Positions 44,737 to 53,484 of a stretch of DNA of 64,000 nt are shown here, one piece after another. The stretch is taken from assembly GCF_015689195.1 (NCBI RefSeq), contig NZ_CP065044.1:1302001-1366000 (forward strand). Direction: 5' to 3'. The notes below the pieces were generated by a model. It had not been told where the DNA came from and did not search any database. It was given only the letters and a program-made list of their open reading frames with translations. The DNA comes from Pectobacterium aroidearum (GTDB lineage: Bacteria; Pseudomonadota; Gammaproteobacteria; Enterobacterales; Enterobacteriaceae). Made by a program: the position numbers and the translations under genes. The number at the start of each line of letters is the position of its first letter. Position 1 is the stretch's first letter.

Positions 44737-45441
44737 TCATCCCAACAACGGTAACTTGTGCGTCAATGTAATACCGTCAGGGCATAATGTGGAGCCGTAA
44801 CATAAAATTTCAACCCCTGCCCGTTGTGCTTCTGTAAATAATTCCGCATAGCGTGAATCAATATGCCGTGCGGGAGAAACCTGCTGGATTCCTGAATGGA
44901 GCACCGCGAAAAAAAGCACCGCACGTTTTCCATTAGAAACCATCTGTTGCAGCTCACGCAGATGCTTTTGCCCTCTGAGTGTAACTGCATCGGGAAAGTA
45001 ACCACATTCATGTTGCAATAATGTGACTGATTTCACCTCAATATAGCAGTCAATCTTGTCCGGCGCCTGTAAAAGCAGGTCGACTCGGCTATTTTCCGTA
45101 CCGTATCTCACTTCCGTTTTTACGTCTGAATAGCCCGACAGTTCTTCTACGCGATTCTCCAATAAGGCTTCGTATAATAATGTGTTGGCACGCAGAGTAT
45201 TGACACAAATCCAGTGATTTTGTTGCGTTTCTGTCAGCTCCCAGCTGTGCGGATACTTACGTTTAGGGTTATCGGATGTGGAGTACCAGACAGTATCGCC
45301 GGGCGTCGCACAGCCCGTCATCGCGCCAGTATTGGCACAGTGCAGCGTGAGCGTCTCGCCTTCCGGGGTCACGACATCGGCCAAAAAGCGTTTGTAACGT
45401 TTAATCAATCGGGCGGGTTGTAAACGTGGGGTATAGTTCAT
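44737..45441 (-). CDS. sfsA: SfsA family protein (sugar fermentation stimulation / DNA-binding nuclease fold)
   Basis: A 234-residue protein of the SfsA family, which combines an N-terminal OB-like part and a C-terminal restriction-endonuclease-like fold. Family motifs: [40 protein letters not shown] with its acidic cluster, and [18 protein letters not shown]. In E. coli SfsA was first linked to maltose metabolism and its biochemical role is not settled. Order thpR-sfsA-dksA is conserved. Confidence 0.92.
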   Translation of the reverse strand: MNYTPRLQPARLIKRYKRFLADVVTPEGETLTLHCANTGAMTGCATPGDTVWYSTSDNPKRKYPHSWELTETQQNHWICVNTLRANTLLYEALLENRVEELSGYSDVKTEVRYGTENSRVDLLLQAPDKIDCYIEVKSVTLLQHECGYFPDAVTLRGQKHLRELQQMVSNGKRAVLFFAVLHSGIQQVSPARHIDSRYAELFTEAQRAGVEILCYGSTLCPDGITLTHKLPLLG

Positions 45442-45477
45442 GCGTATCCTGTTTTATGCGTTTATTCGCCTACTCAC

Positions 45478-46008
45478 TTATTTGATAAATGACCAGCTTT
45501 CCAACTGCTGATAGCGGGTTTTACCATTGTCGAAGAGTGACTCGTAAAGCGAGAATTGCGTCATATCGACCTGCCAACTGAAGGTTGCGGGGGGAATCGC
45601 AACAGGACGAGTCGCGCCGCGCAATAGCGTAATGTGTGGATGAAAAGGTAATGCCGTTTGATAACAGCCGTTGCGTGCAGCTTGAGAACGCAACAGTTCC
45701 GCGAGCTGTAGCAGGCCACGCGGCGCGCGGCGGCAGCCCAACCAGACAACGCCGGGGCGCGGCCAGTGTCCGGCGTCATTCAGCGTAAGGGAAAAGGCGG
45801 GCTGACGGATGCGGCCTGCCAATGTCTGTAAGACCTGTGCTTTTTGTTCACTCACGTCACCCAAAAAAGCCAGCGTCAGATGAAGATTGGCCGCCGCGAC
45901 CGGACGACCCGCTTCCAGAGGGAAGTGCTCGGCACGCCAGCGGATAATCTCTTGCTGTGTGGTTTCCGGTAGTGATAGGGCAAAAAACAGGCGGCGAGGG
46001 GCTGACAT
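45478..46008 (-). CDS. thpR: RNA 2',3'-cyclic phosphodiesterase
   Basis: A 176-residue member of the 2H phosphoesterase family (LigT/ThpR). Both catalytic HxTx motifs are present: LHLTLAFLG (about 42-50) and PHITLLRG (about 125-132). The enzyme opens 2',3'-cyclic phosphate ends and can join tRNA halves in vitro. Divergent from hrpB across 86 bases and upstream of sfsA on the same strand, the E. coli order. Confidence 0.93.
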   Translation of the reverse strand: MSAPRRLFFALSLPETTQQEIIRWRAEHFPLEAGRPVAAANLHLTLAFLGDVSEQKAQVLQTLAGRIRQPAFSLTLNDAGHWPRPGVVWLGCRRAPRGLLQLAELLRSQAARNGCYQTALPFHPHITLLRGATRPVAIPPATFSWQVDMTQFSLYESLFDNGKTRYQQLESWSFIK

Positions 46009-46094
46009 GGCGATCTCTCTGTTCTGATTCCATCAGATGCTACATTTATCCTGATGCTACAATGCTCGCCGCTGAAAGTTAACCTTATACGGAG

Positions 46095-48545
46095 ATGTCT
46101 GTGATTTTACCGCCCGTCAGCGCCGTGCTGGACGATGTCATAACGGCGCTACATACCGCGCCTCAGGTGCTGCTCAATGCCCCTACAGGAGCGGGGAAAT
46201 CGACCTGGCTGCCGTTGCAATTGCTACAACAGGGCAACGTGAACGGTCGCATCATCATGCTGGAACCGCGTCGTCTGGCGGCGAAAAGCGTGGCCTGGCG
46301 ACTGGCGCAGCAGCTCGGTGAGGAACCGGGACAGACGATAGGGTATCGCATGCGGTCAGAAAGCCGGGTGAGTGACGCAACGAAGCTGGAAGTCGTCACC
46401 GAAGGGATGCTAACCCGTTTGCTGCAACAGGATGCGGAGCTGCAAGGTGTAGCGCTGATCATCCTTGATGAATTTCATGAGCGCAGTGTGCAGGCCGATT
46501 TGGCATTGGCGCTGCTGCTCGATGTGCAGCAAGGGCTACGCGACGATTTAAAACTGCTGATTATGTCCGCAACGCTCGACAATGCGCGGCTGGCGTCGCT
46601 GCTGCCGGAAGCCACCTGCGTGGTTTCCGAAGGTCGCAGCTATCCGGTTGAGCGGTGCTATGCGCCGTTAAATAATCAGGAGCGTTTGGAAGACGGCGTT
46701 GCGCGACAGGTGCGACGTTTGCTCAATGAAGAAGACGGTTCGTTGCTGCTGTTTTTGCCCGGCGTCGCGGAGATTCGACGTGTGCAGGTGCTGCTGGAAA
46801 ATAGCGTGTCGAGCGAGACGGATCTCTGTCCGTTATACGGCGCATTGACGCTGGCGGAACAGCAAAAGGCGATTCTGCCCGCTGAACCGGGGCGTCGCAA
46901 GGTGGTGTTAGCCACCAATATTGCAGAAACCAGTCTGACGATTGAAGGGATCCGGCTGGTGGTGGATAGCGGTCTTGAACGTGTCGCCAGCTTTGATGTG
47001 AAAAGCGGCGTTACCCGACTGGTGACACAGCGAATCAGTCAGGCCTCTATGGTGCAGCGCGCCGGGCGTGCCGGACGGTTAAGCCCCGGTATTTGCTGGC
47101 ATCTGTGCTCGCGTGAACAGGCAGAACGCGCAGCGGCGCAAAGCGAAGCTGAGATACTGAATAGCGATTTAAGTAGCGTCTGGCTGGACTTATTACAGTG
47201 GGGCTGTACCGATGTCGCGCAGTTAACCTGGCTGGATACACCACCCGCTCCCGCGCTGTATGCCGCCCGCAAGCTGCTACGTCAGCTTGGTATTACCGAT
47301 GAGCAAGATCGGCTGACCGCTGAAGGACGGAAGATCGCCGCACTCGGCAGTGATGCGCGTCTGGGGACGATGTTGTATGCCGCGTCACAGCAAAGTTCAG
47401 AAGCGTTGGCCACCGCGGGGTGTCTGGCAGCGATACTCGAAGAGCCGCCACGTAGCGGGTCGATTAATCTGGCTGACTGGTTACATCGCCCATTACCGCA
47501 CTGGTTGCGGCGGGCAAAGCAGCTGACGCGCCGTTTATCGACGGTTTCGGGACAAATTGACAGCGGAGAAGCTGACTGGCTGCTGGCGCAGGCTTTCCCA
47601 GACCGCATTGCCCGGCGGCGCAGTCAGGATGGGCGCTACCAGCTTGCTAACGGAAGCGGCGCGATGATGTCGGCTGATGAGGCGTTATCAGGCACGGAGT
47701 GGTTGCTGGCTCCGGCGCTCTTACAAAATAATCAGAACGCAGAGGCACGGATCCTGCTGGCGTTGCCGCTGGATATTGAGCGGCTGGAACGGCGGCTACC
47801 CGGACTAATAAATGAACATAACGTGGTGCACTGGGACGAAGAAAAGGGTACTCTGCGCGCCAGCCAGCGTGACCAGATAGGTTGCCTGACCCTGAGAACA
47901 CGCCCGCTGAACAAGCCTTCCGATGAAGCACTGCAGCAGGCGCTGTTATCCTGGATTCGGGAGCAGGGGATTGATGCATTAAACTGGGACGCCACGGCGT
48001 TGCAGCTACGCGCCCGGCTACAGTGTGCTCATCAGTGGTTGCCTGAAGTTGACTGGCCGCGAGTGGATGATGAAACGCTGCTGGCAACGCTGGAAATCTG
48101 GCTACAGCCGTCACTGTCCGGCGTGCGTGATTTACGAGCGCTGCACCAGATTAGTTTGAGCGATGCGCTGCTGCGGCTGTTGGACTGGCCTCTGCGCCAG
48201 CGGCTGGATAGCGCATTGCCCACGCACTACACGGCACCCGGAGGCAGTCGCTTGCCTATTGCCTATTATGACGATAAACCCCCGGTGCTGTCGGTACGGA
48301 TGCAGGAAATGTTCGGCGAGCAGCAGAGCCCGCTGCTGGCGGAAGGTCGTGTGGCGCTGGTGTTGGAGCTTTTATCGCCAGCACAGCGTCCACTACAGAT
48401 TACGCGTGATTTAGCCGCATTTTGGCAAGGCACGTACCGCGAGGTGCAAAAAGAGATGAAGGGGCGTTACCCCAAGCATGTCTGGCCGGACGATCCGGCG
48501 AATACGGCTCCAACGAGGCGTACCAAGAAATATCAGAATCACTAA
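46095..48545 (+). CDS. hrpB: ATP-dependent helicase HrpB
   Basis: An 816-residue DEAH-type superfamily 2 helicase. Motifs in order: Walker A APTGAGKST (about 28-36), EPRRLAAKS, Walker B DEFHERS (a DEFH variant typical of HrpB), MSATLD, ATNIAETSLTI and QRAGRAGR; the C-terminal HrpB-specific region ends EVQKEMKGRYPKHVWPDDP. The RNA target in gammaproteobacteria is not well defined. Ends 102 bases before mrcB, as in E. coli. Confidence 0.95.
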   Translation: MSVILPPVSAVLDDVITALHTAPQVLLNAPTGAGKSTWLPLQLLQQGNVNGRIIMLEPRRLAAKSVAWRLAQQLGEEPGQTIGYRMRSESRVSDATKLEVVTEGMLTRLLQQDAELQGVALIILDEFHERSVQADLALALLLDVQQGLRDDLKLLIMSATLDNARLASLLPEATCVVSEGRSYPVERCYAPLNNQERLEDGVARQVRRLLNEEDGSLLLFLPGVAEIRRVQVLLENSVSSETDLCPLYGALTLAEQQKAILPAEPGRRKVVLATNIAETSLTIEGIRLVVDSGLERVASFDVKSGVTRLVTQRISQASMVQRAGRAGRLSPGICWHLCSREQAERAAAQSEAEILNSDLSSVWLDLLQWGCTDVAQLTWLDTPPAPALYAARKLLRQLGITDEQDRLTAEGRKIAALGSDARLGTMLYAASQQSSEALATAGCLAAILEEPPRSGSINLADWLHRPLPHWLRRAKQLTRRLSTVSGQIDSGEADWLLAQAFPDRIARRRSQDGRYQLANGSGAMMSADEALSGTEWLLAPALLQNNQNAEARILLALPLDIERLERRLPGLINEHNVVHWDEEKGTLRASQRDQIGCLTLRTRPLNKPSDEALQQALLSWIREQGIDALNWDATALQLRARLQCAHQWLPEVDWPRVDDETLLATLEIWLQPSLSGVRDLRALHQISLSDALLRLLDWPLRQRLDSALPTHYTAPGGSRLPIAYYDDKPPVLSVRMQEMFGEQQSPLLAEGRVALVLELLSPAQRPLQITRDLAAFWQGTYREVQKEMKGRYPKHVWPDDPANTAPTRRTKKYQNH

Positions 48546-48647
48546 TTTCAGACGTTTCCGCTTTCCCAAAAAAGGGGCTGGAAACAGAGTAGGCGGCTTG
48601 AGCGCAGAGCAGATAGCCGTGAACAACCTGATGGAGAAGTTATTGTA

Positions 48648-51125
48648 ATGTCTCGGGATGACCGCGAACCTATCGGACGTAAAGGGAAAGCGCCAAAACG
48701 TAAGCCTGAACGCAAACAGGCCATACGACGTCGCAGGGATGACGACTATGATGATGATGACTATGACGATTATCAGGACGACTATGACAACGATGACGAC
48801 GACGGCGATGACACCATGACGCGGAAATCGCAGAGAAGACGGCGCTGGCTGGGGCTGGCTATCAAGCTGTTCCTGATCTTTGCCGTCGCGATGGCAATCT
48901 ATGGCGTGTATCTCGACAGCCAGATCCGCAGCCGTATTGAAGGCAAAGTCTGGCAGTTGCCTGCCGCCGTCTATGGCCGTATGGTCAACCTTGAGCCGGG
49001 TATGGCCTATAGCCAGAAAGAGATGATCAGCCTGCTGGAAGGTATGCAATACCGTCAGGTGAGCCGCATTACCCGTCCGGGTGAATTCAGTGTGCGCGGC
49101 AACAGCATCGACATGCTGCGCCGTCCGTTTGATTTCCCTGATGGGAAAGAAGGGCAGATTCAGGCGCGCCTGACGTTTGCCAACGATCGTCTGTCGCAGA
49201 TCCAGAATCTGGATAATCAGCGCAACTTCGGCTTTTTCCGTCTCGATCCAAAACTGATCACCATGATGCAGTCGCCGAATGGCGAACAGCGTTTATTCGT
49301 GCCGCGTTCCGGCTTCCCCGATCTGCTGGTTGATACGCTGGTCGCGACCGAAGACCGCCATTTTTATGAACATGATGGTATTAGCCTGTACTCGATTGGC
49401 CGTGCGTTTTTAGCCAACATCACGGCAGGACGCGCGGTACAGGGCGGCAGTACGCTGACGCAGCAGTTGGTTAAGAACCTGTTCCTGACTAATGAACGTT
49501 CGCTGTGGCGTAAAGCCAACGAAGCCTATATGGCGCTGATCATGGATTATCGCTACAGCAAGGATCGTATCCTTGAGCTGTATCTCAACGAGGTGTACCT
49601 CGGTCAGAGCGGTAACGATCAGATCCGCGGTTTCCCGCTTGCCAGCCTGTACTATTTTGGTCGTCCGGTGAATGAACTGAGTCTCGATCAGCAGGCACTG
49701 CTGGTGGGCATGGTGAAAGGGGCGTCGCTGTACAATCCGTGGCGTAATCCGGAGATTACGTTAGAGCGACGCAATCTGGTGCTGCGCCTGTTGCAGAATC
49801 AGCAGGTGATTGATGCCGATCTGTACAACATGCTGAGCGCGCGTCCGTTGGGCGTCCAGCCGAAAGGCGGCGTCATCAGCCCTCAGCCTGCGTTTATGCA
49901 GCTAGTGCGTCAGGAACTGCAACAGCGGCTTGGCGACAAGGTTAACGATCTCTCCGGCGTGAAGATCTTTACCACGCTCGATCCGGTCTCGCAGGATGCG
50001 GCGGAAAAAGCGGTAGAGGTCGGCGTTCCGGCACTGCGCGCAGGCCGTAACGTGAGCGATCTGGAAGCGGCGATGGTAATTGTCGATCGTTTTAGCGGTG
50101 AAATTCGCGCGATAGTTGGCGGCTCTCAAACGCAGTACGCCGGGTTTAACCGTGCGTTACAGGCGCGTCGCCCCGTCGGGTCGTTGGCGAAACCGCCGAC
50201 CTATCTGACCGCGCTGAGCCAGCCGGACACTTATCGTCTGAACACCCTGCTGGCGGATGAGCCGCTGTCGATCAAGCAAGCTAACGGTCAGCTATGGCAG
50301 CCGAAGAACTACGATCGTGAGTTCCGCGGCCGTGTCATGCTGGTCGATGCGCTGGCGAACTCGCTGAACGTTCCGACCGTTAATCTGGGGATGGCTGTGG
50401 GGCTGGATCAGATCACGGCAACGCTGAAGCGTCTGGGGATCCCGGAAAACGTGATTCAACCTGTACCAGCGATGCTGCTGGGGGCGATCAGTCTGACGCC
50501 GATGGAAGTAGCGCAGGAATACCAGACGATCGCCAGCGGCGGCAACCGTGCACCGCTTTCCTCGTTGCGGTCAGTGATTGCGGAAGATGGCACGGTGCTG
50601 TACCAGAGCTTCCCGCAGGCTGAACGGGCGGTTCCTGCACAGGCGGCCTATCTGACGCTGTATGGTATGCAGCAGGTTGTCGAACGTGGGACGTCACGTT
50701 CGCTGGCGGTGAAATTCCCGAATTATCATCTGGCGGCGAAAACGGGGACCACCAATGACCTGCGTGACAGCTGGTTTGCCGGAATCGACGGTAAAGAAGT
50801 GGCGATTAGCTGGGTAGGGCGCGATAACAACGGCCCGGCCAAGTTGACGGGGGCGAACGGTGCGCTGACGATTTATCGTCGCTATCTGGAAAACCAGACG
50901 CCTCTGCCGCTCATGTTGACGCCGCCGGAAGGCATTACGACCATGACGGTGGATGCCAGCGGTAACTTTATCTGTAACGGCAGCAGTGCCGGACGTGTCT
51001 TGCCAGTCTGGACGGATAACCCGCAGGCGCTGTGTCAGGCCAGCCAGCCGCAGCCTTCCGCACAGCAGGGACAACAAGATGGAGAAGGCGTCGCCGACTG
51101 GATCAAACAAATGTTTGGTCAATAA
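48648..51125 (+). CDS. mrcB: Penicillin-binding protein 1B (bifunctional transglycosylase/transpeptidase)
   Basis: An 825-residue inner-membrane enzyme polymerising and cross-linking peptidoglycan. A cytoplasmic N-terminus (1-68) with a basic part and an Asp/Tyr-rich stretch (about 31-55), one membrane segment (about 69-88), a UB2H domain (about 95-190), transglycosylase domain with catalytic Glu in [13 protein letters not shown], and transpeptidase domain with SLAK (SxxK), NSLN (SxN) and KTGTT motifs. The C-terminal tail is Gln-rich and ends in [10 protein letters not shown]. It follows hrpB; fhu genes come after the structured repeat. Confidence 0.96.
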   Translation: MSRDDREPIGRKGKAPKRKPERKQAIRRRRDDDYDDDDYDDYQDDYDNDDDDGDDTMTRKSQRRRRWLGLAIKLFLIFAVAMAIYGVYLDSQIRSRIEGKVWQLPAAVYGRMVNLEPGMAYSQKEMISLLEGMQYRQVSRITRPGEFSVRGNSIDMLRRPFDFPDGKEGQIQARLTFANDRLSQIQNLDNQRNFGFFRLDPKLITMMQSPNGEQRLFVPRSGFPDLLVDTLVATEDRHFYEHDGISLYSIGRAFLANITAGRAVQGGSTLTQQLVKNLFLTNERSLWRKANEAYMALIMDYRYSKDRILELYLNEVYLGQSGNDQIRGFPLASLYYFGRPVNELSLDQQALLVGMVKGASLYNPWRNPEITLERRNLVLRLLQNQQVIDADLYNMLSARPLGVQPKGGVISPQPAFMQLVRQELQQRLGDKVNDLSGVKIFTTLDPVSQDAAEKAVEVGVPALRAGRNVSDLEAAMVIVDRFSGEIRAIVGGSQTQYAGFNRALQARRPVGSLAKPPTYLTALSQPDTYRLNTLLADEPLSIKQANGQLWQPKNYDREFRGRVMLVDALANSLNVPTVNLGMAVGLDQITATLKRLGIPENVIQPVPAMLLGAISLTPMEVAQEYQTIASGGNRAPLSSLRSVIAEDGTVLYQSFPQAERAVPAQAAYLTLYGMQQVVERGTSRSLAVKFPNYHLAAKTGTTNDLRDSWFAGIDGKEVAISWVGRDNNGPAKLTGANGALTIYRRYLENQTPLPLMLTPPEGITTMTVDASGNFICNGSSAGRVLPVWTDNPQALCQASQPQPSAQQGQQDGEGVADWIKQMFGQ

Positions 51126-51166
51126 TCTATCGTTGCTTCAACTAGTTGCCGTCTCTTAGCTATATC

Positions 51167-51478
51167 TTATGCAGCCTGAGAGACGGTTTCGTGCGCTTAC
51201 AATACGGTTATTTTATGCTACCGCGTAGCACGCGCCCGACACGAGGCGACTCAAACGCCGCCGCCCCGTGACCCCAGGCTTTCGGCGGAAATTATGCCGC
51301 TGACGCGGTACCTTCGTCGGTATCTGGCTTAGCGGACCGCTTGCGACACGTTCCCTACGTGGCGCAAGCTTTCGCCGCGTCCTGCGGCTCATCCGAAGCC
51401 AGCTACCTCCTCAGCATAATTTTTTACGCCTGACCACGGCAAAAACCGCGATACTTCTAGACTTGTGTATAAGGGACA
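51167..51478. repeat. Structured intergenic repeat, copy 2 (covarying helices)
   Basis: Diverged copy of the element at 28721-29025, flanked by related ends (CTGAGAGACGG at left, TATAAGGGACAGG at right). The helices are kept with changed bases: TGCTAC/GTAGCA (51216/51225), CACGAGGCG/CGCCCCGTG with one A.C mismatch (51240/51262), AAATTATGC/GCATAATTT (51289/51414), TGGCTT/AAGCCA (51325/51396), a hairpin at 51339-51369 (7 bp, A.G mismatch, 5 bp, loop TCCCT) and GCCGC-GTCCT-GCGGC (51374-51388). It fills the gap between mrcB and the fhu operon, where fhuA stands in E. coli. The bases from 51479 to 51622 hold no recognised feature. Confidence 0.8.
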
Positions 51479-51622
51479 GGATTAATTTGGGGGTATTTTT
51501 TTGTGCCTGCTATTTTGAGACGAGCACCGCATCCTGCCTGAGACCGCTTTTCCTGTCATGCCATTCCGGTTCCGACAGGTAAAAGTCTTGCGATTGGTAT
51601 TCTGTTGCGCCTATCATGCTGC

Positions 51623-51641
51623 CTTTATCGTAATCATTATC
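51623..51641 (+). promoter_or_regulatory. Probable Fur box upstream of fhuCDB
   Basis: The 19-mer beginning CTTTATCG and ending AATCATTATC agrees with the Fur consensus (GATAATGATAATCATTATC) at about 14 positions. It lies about 100 bases before the fhuC ATG, consistent with iron repression of the operon. Confidence 0.65.
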
Positions 51642-51743
51642 GTTCTCTTTTAGCCCGGTTGTTACGCGGGGAATTCGAGAGTGACGGGCGTTGCGATCGC
51701 GGCTTACTCCTGTCCTTCAGTGACACTAAAAACCAAAAACGCT

Positions 51744-52541
51744 ATGCAAAATCAAACTGTACTGCCTGATACCACCTTCAGACTGGACGACGTCAGCTTT
51801 TCCGTCGCCGGGCGCACGCTACTACATCCGCTCTCCATCACATTCCCTGTCGGGAAAGTATGCGGTCTGATTGGGCATAACGGCTCAGGTAAATCGACCT
51901 TGCTGAAAATACTGGGCCGTCACCAGCCTGCCAGCAGCGGAACGGCATTGCTGGGAGAACAGGTGATTGGAAGCTGGGACAGCAAATTGTTCGCCCGTCA
52001 GGTGGCTTATTTACCGCAGCAGCTTCCTGCCGCCGAAGGGATGACCGTGCGTGAACTGGTTGCTGTAGGGCGTTACCCGTGGCATGGCGCATTAGGCCGT
52101 TTCGGTAGTGCCGATCGGGAAAAGGTCGAAGAAGCCATCACGCTGGTAGGACTAAAGCCATTCGCGAATCGTCTGGTGGATAGCCTGTCCGGCGGTGAAC
52201 GGCAACGAGCCTGGCTGGCGATGACGGTGGCGCAGGATAGCCGCTGCCTGTTACTGGATGAACCGACCTCCGCACTGGATATTGCCCATCAGGTTGAGGT
52301 GCTGGCACTGATCCAGCATATGAGCCGCGAGCGCGGTATCACCGTCATTGCGGTGTTGCATGATATCAATATGGCTGCCCGCTACTGCGATCACTTGGTG
52401 GCGCTGCGGGGCGGCAACATGATTGCGCAAGGTGAGCCTGTCGCGCTGATGCAAGGGGACGTGCTGGAAAACATCTACGGTATTCCCATGGGCATTCTGC
52501 CTCATCCGGCTGGTGGCGCACCGGTCAGCTTCGTTTGTTAA
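51744..52541 (+). CDS. fhuC: Ferric hydroxamate ABC transporter ATPase FhuC
   Basis: A 265-residue ATP-binding subunit energising import of ferrichrome-type siderophores. Walker A GHNGSGKST (about 43-51), signature LSGGERQRAWLAM, Walker B LLLDEPTSALD and the switch HDINMAARYCDHL are canonical. The frame is open from 51681, but ATG 51744 (MQNQTVLPDTTFRL) gives the E. coli length. The next gene fhuD begins 16 bases after its stop. A Fur box precedes the operon. Confidence 0.96.
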   Translation: MQNQTVLPDTTFRLDDVSFSVAGRTLLHPLSITFPVGKVCGLIGHNGSGKSTLLKILGRHQPASSGTALLGEQVIGSWDSKLFARQVAYLPQQLPAAEGMTVRELVAVGRYPWHGALGRFGSADREKVEEAITLVGLKPFANRLVDSLSGGERQRAWLAMTVAQDSRCLLLDEPTSALDIAHQVEVLALIQHMSRERGITVIAVLHDINMAARYCDHLVALRGGNMIAQGEPVALMQGDVLENIYGIPMGILPHPAGGAPVSFVC

Positions 52542-52557
52542 CTCGGTTTTTCTGCTC

Positions 52558-53484
52558 ATGATGCCTGAACGTTTTTCTTCTCCATCCTCTCCCGATCCGC
52601 TACGCCGTCGTTTGCTGACGGCGCTGCTACTGTCGCCGCTGGTGTATTCGGCGGCGAGCAGAGGAGCCACGACCACATTTCCCGATCTACACCGTATCGT
52701 GGCGCTGGAATGGTTGCCCGTTGAGCTGCTTCTGGCGCTAGGCATTACCCCCTTTGCGATCGCGGATAAGCATAACTATAACCTGTGGGTGAAAGAGCCT
52801 GCGCTGCCTGACTCGGTGATTGATGTGGGGCTGCGTACCGAGCCGAATATGGAGTTGCTGACGCAGATTCGCCCGTCCATGATTCTTTACTCTGAAGGCT
52901 ACGGCCCTTCGGTCGCGAAAATGTCCCGCATCTCTCCGATGCTGGGTTTTGGCTTTAGCAGTGAACAGGGTAAACCGCTGACGGCGGCACAGTCCTCGGT
53001 CATGAAACTGGCCGATGCGCTAAATATGAAGGCGGCTGGGGAACGGCACCTGACGGAGCTGGCGCAGTTTCTCCAGCAGGAAAAAATCACGCTTCAACCT
53101 TATACCCAGCGGCCGCTGTTACTGATTACATTGGTCGATAGTCGCCATGTGTTGGTGATTGGCAAGAACAGCCTTTTTCAGGAAGTGATGGATCATATCG
53201 GGATAGAAAATGCCTGGCGTGGTGAAACCAGCTTCTGGGGCAGTACGATTGTGGGTATTGAAAGTCTGGCGGAGATCGGCGATGCCAACGTGCTCTGCTT
53301 CGAGCATGGCGATAGCGCCATTATCGCGCAGCTTGATAAGAACCCGCTCTGGCAGGCGATGCCGTTTGTGCGTCAACGGCGTGTGCAACGCGTGCCTGCC
53401 GTCTGGCTGTATGGAGGGACGCTTTCGGCGATGCGCTTCTGCCGCGTATTGAATCAGGCCATGGAGGCGAGAAATCATGCCTAG
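52558..53484 (+). CDS. fhuD: Ferric hydroxamate periplasmic binding protein FhuD
   Basis: About 308 residues. The N-terminus has a twin-arginine-like signal (PLRRRLLTALLLSPLVYS), so export by Tat is likely. The mature part shows RIVALEWLPVELLLALGI, DVGLRTEPNMELLTQIRPS and a C-terminal VPAVWLYGGTLSAMRF, matching FhuD. The start is one of two adjacent ATGs (52558 or 52561); a longer frame reaches back to 52513 into fhuC. Overlaps fhuB by 8 bases. Confidence 0.94.
   Translation: MMPERFSSPSSPDPLRRRLLTALLLSPLVYSAASRGATTTFPDLHRIVALEWLPVELLLALGITPFAIADKHNYNLWVKEPALPDSVIDVGLRTEPNMELLTQIRPSMILYSEGYGPSVAKMSRISPMLGFGFSSEQGKPLTAAQSSVMKLADALNMKAAGERHLTELAQFLQQEKITLQPYTQRPLLLITLVDSRHVLVIGKNSLFQEVMDHIGIENAWRGETSFWGSTIVGIESLAEIGDANVLCFEHGDSAIIAQLDKNPLWQAMPFVRQRRVQRVPAVWLYGGTLSAMRFCRVLNQAMEARNHA

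Noticed and set aside
48411-49049. Antisense ORF of 212 codons across hrpB/mrcB with a Val/Ile-rich stretch
   Set aside because: The hydrophobic run is just the complement of the Asp/Tyr codons of mrcB; no ribosome site or family resemblance.
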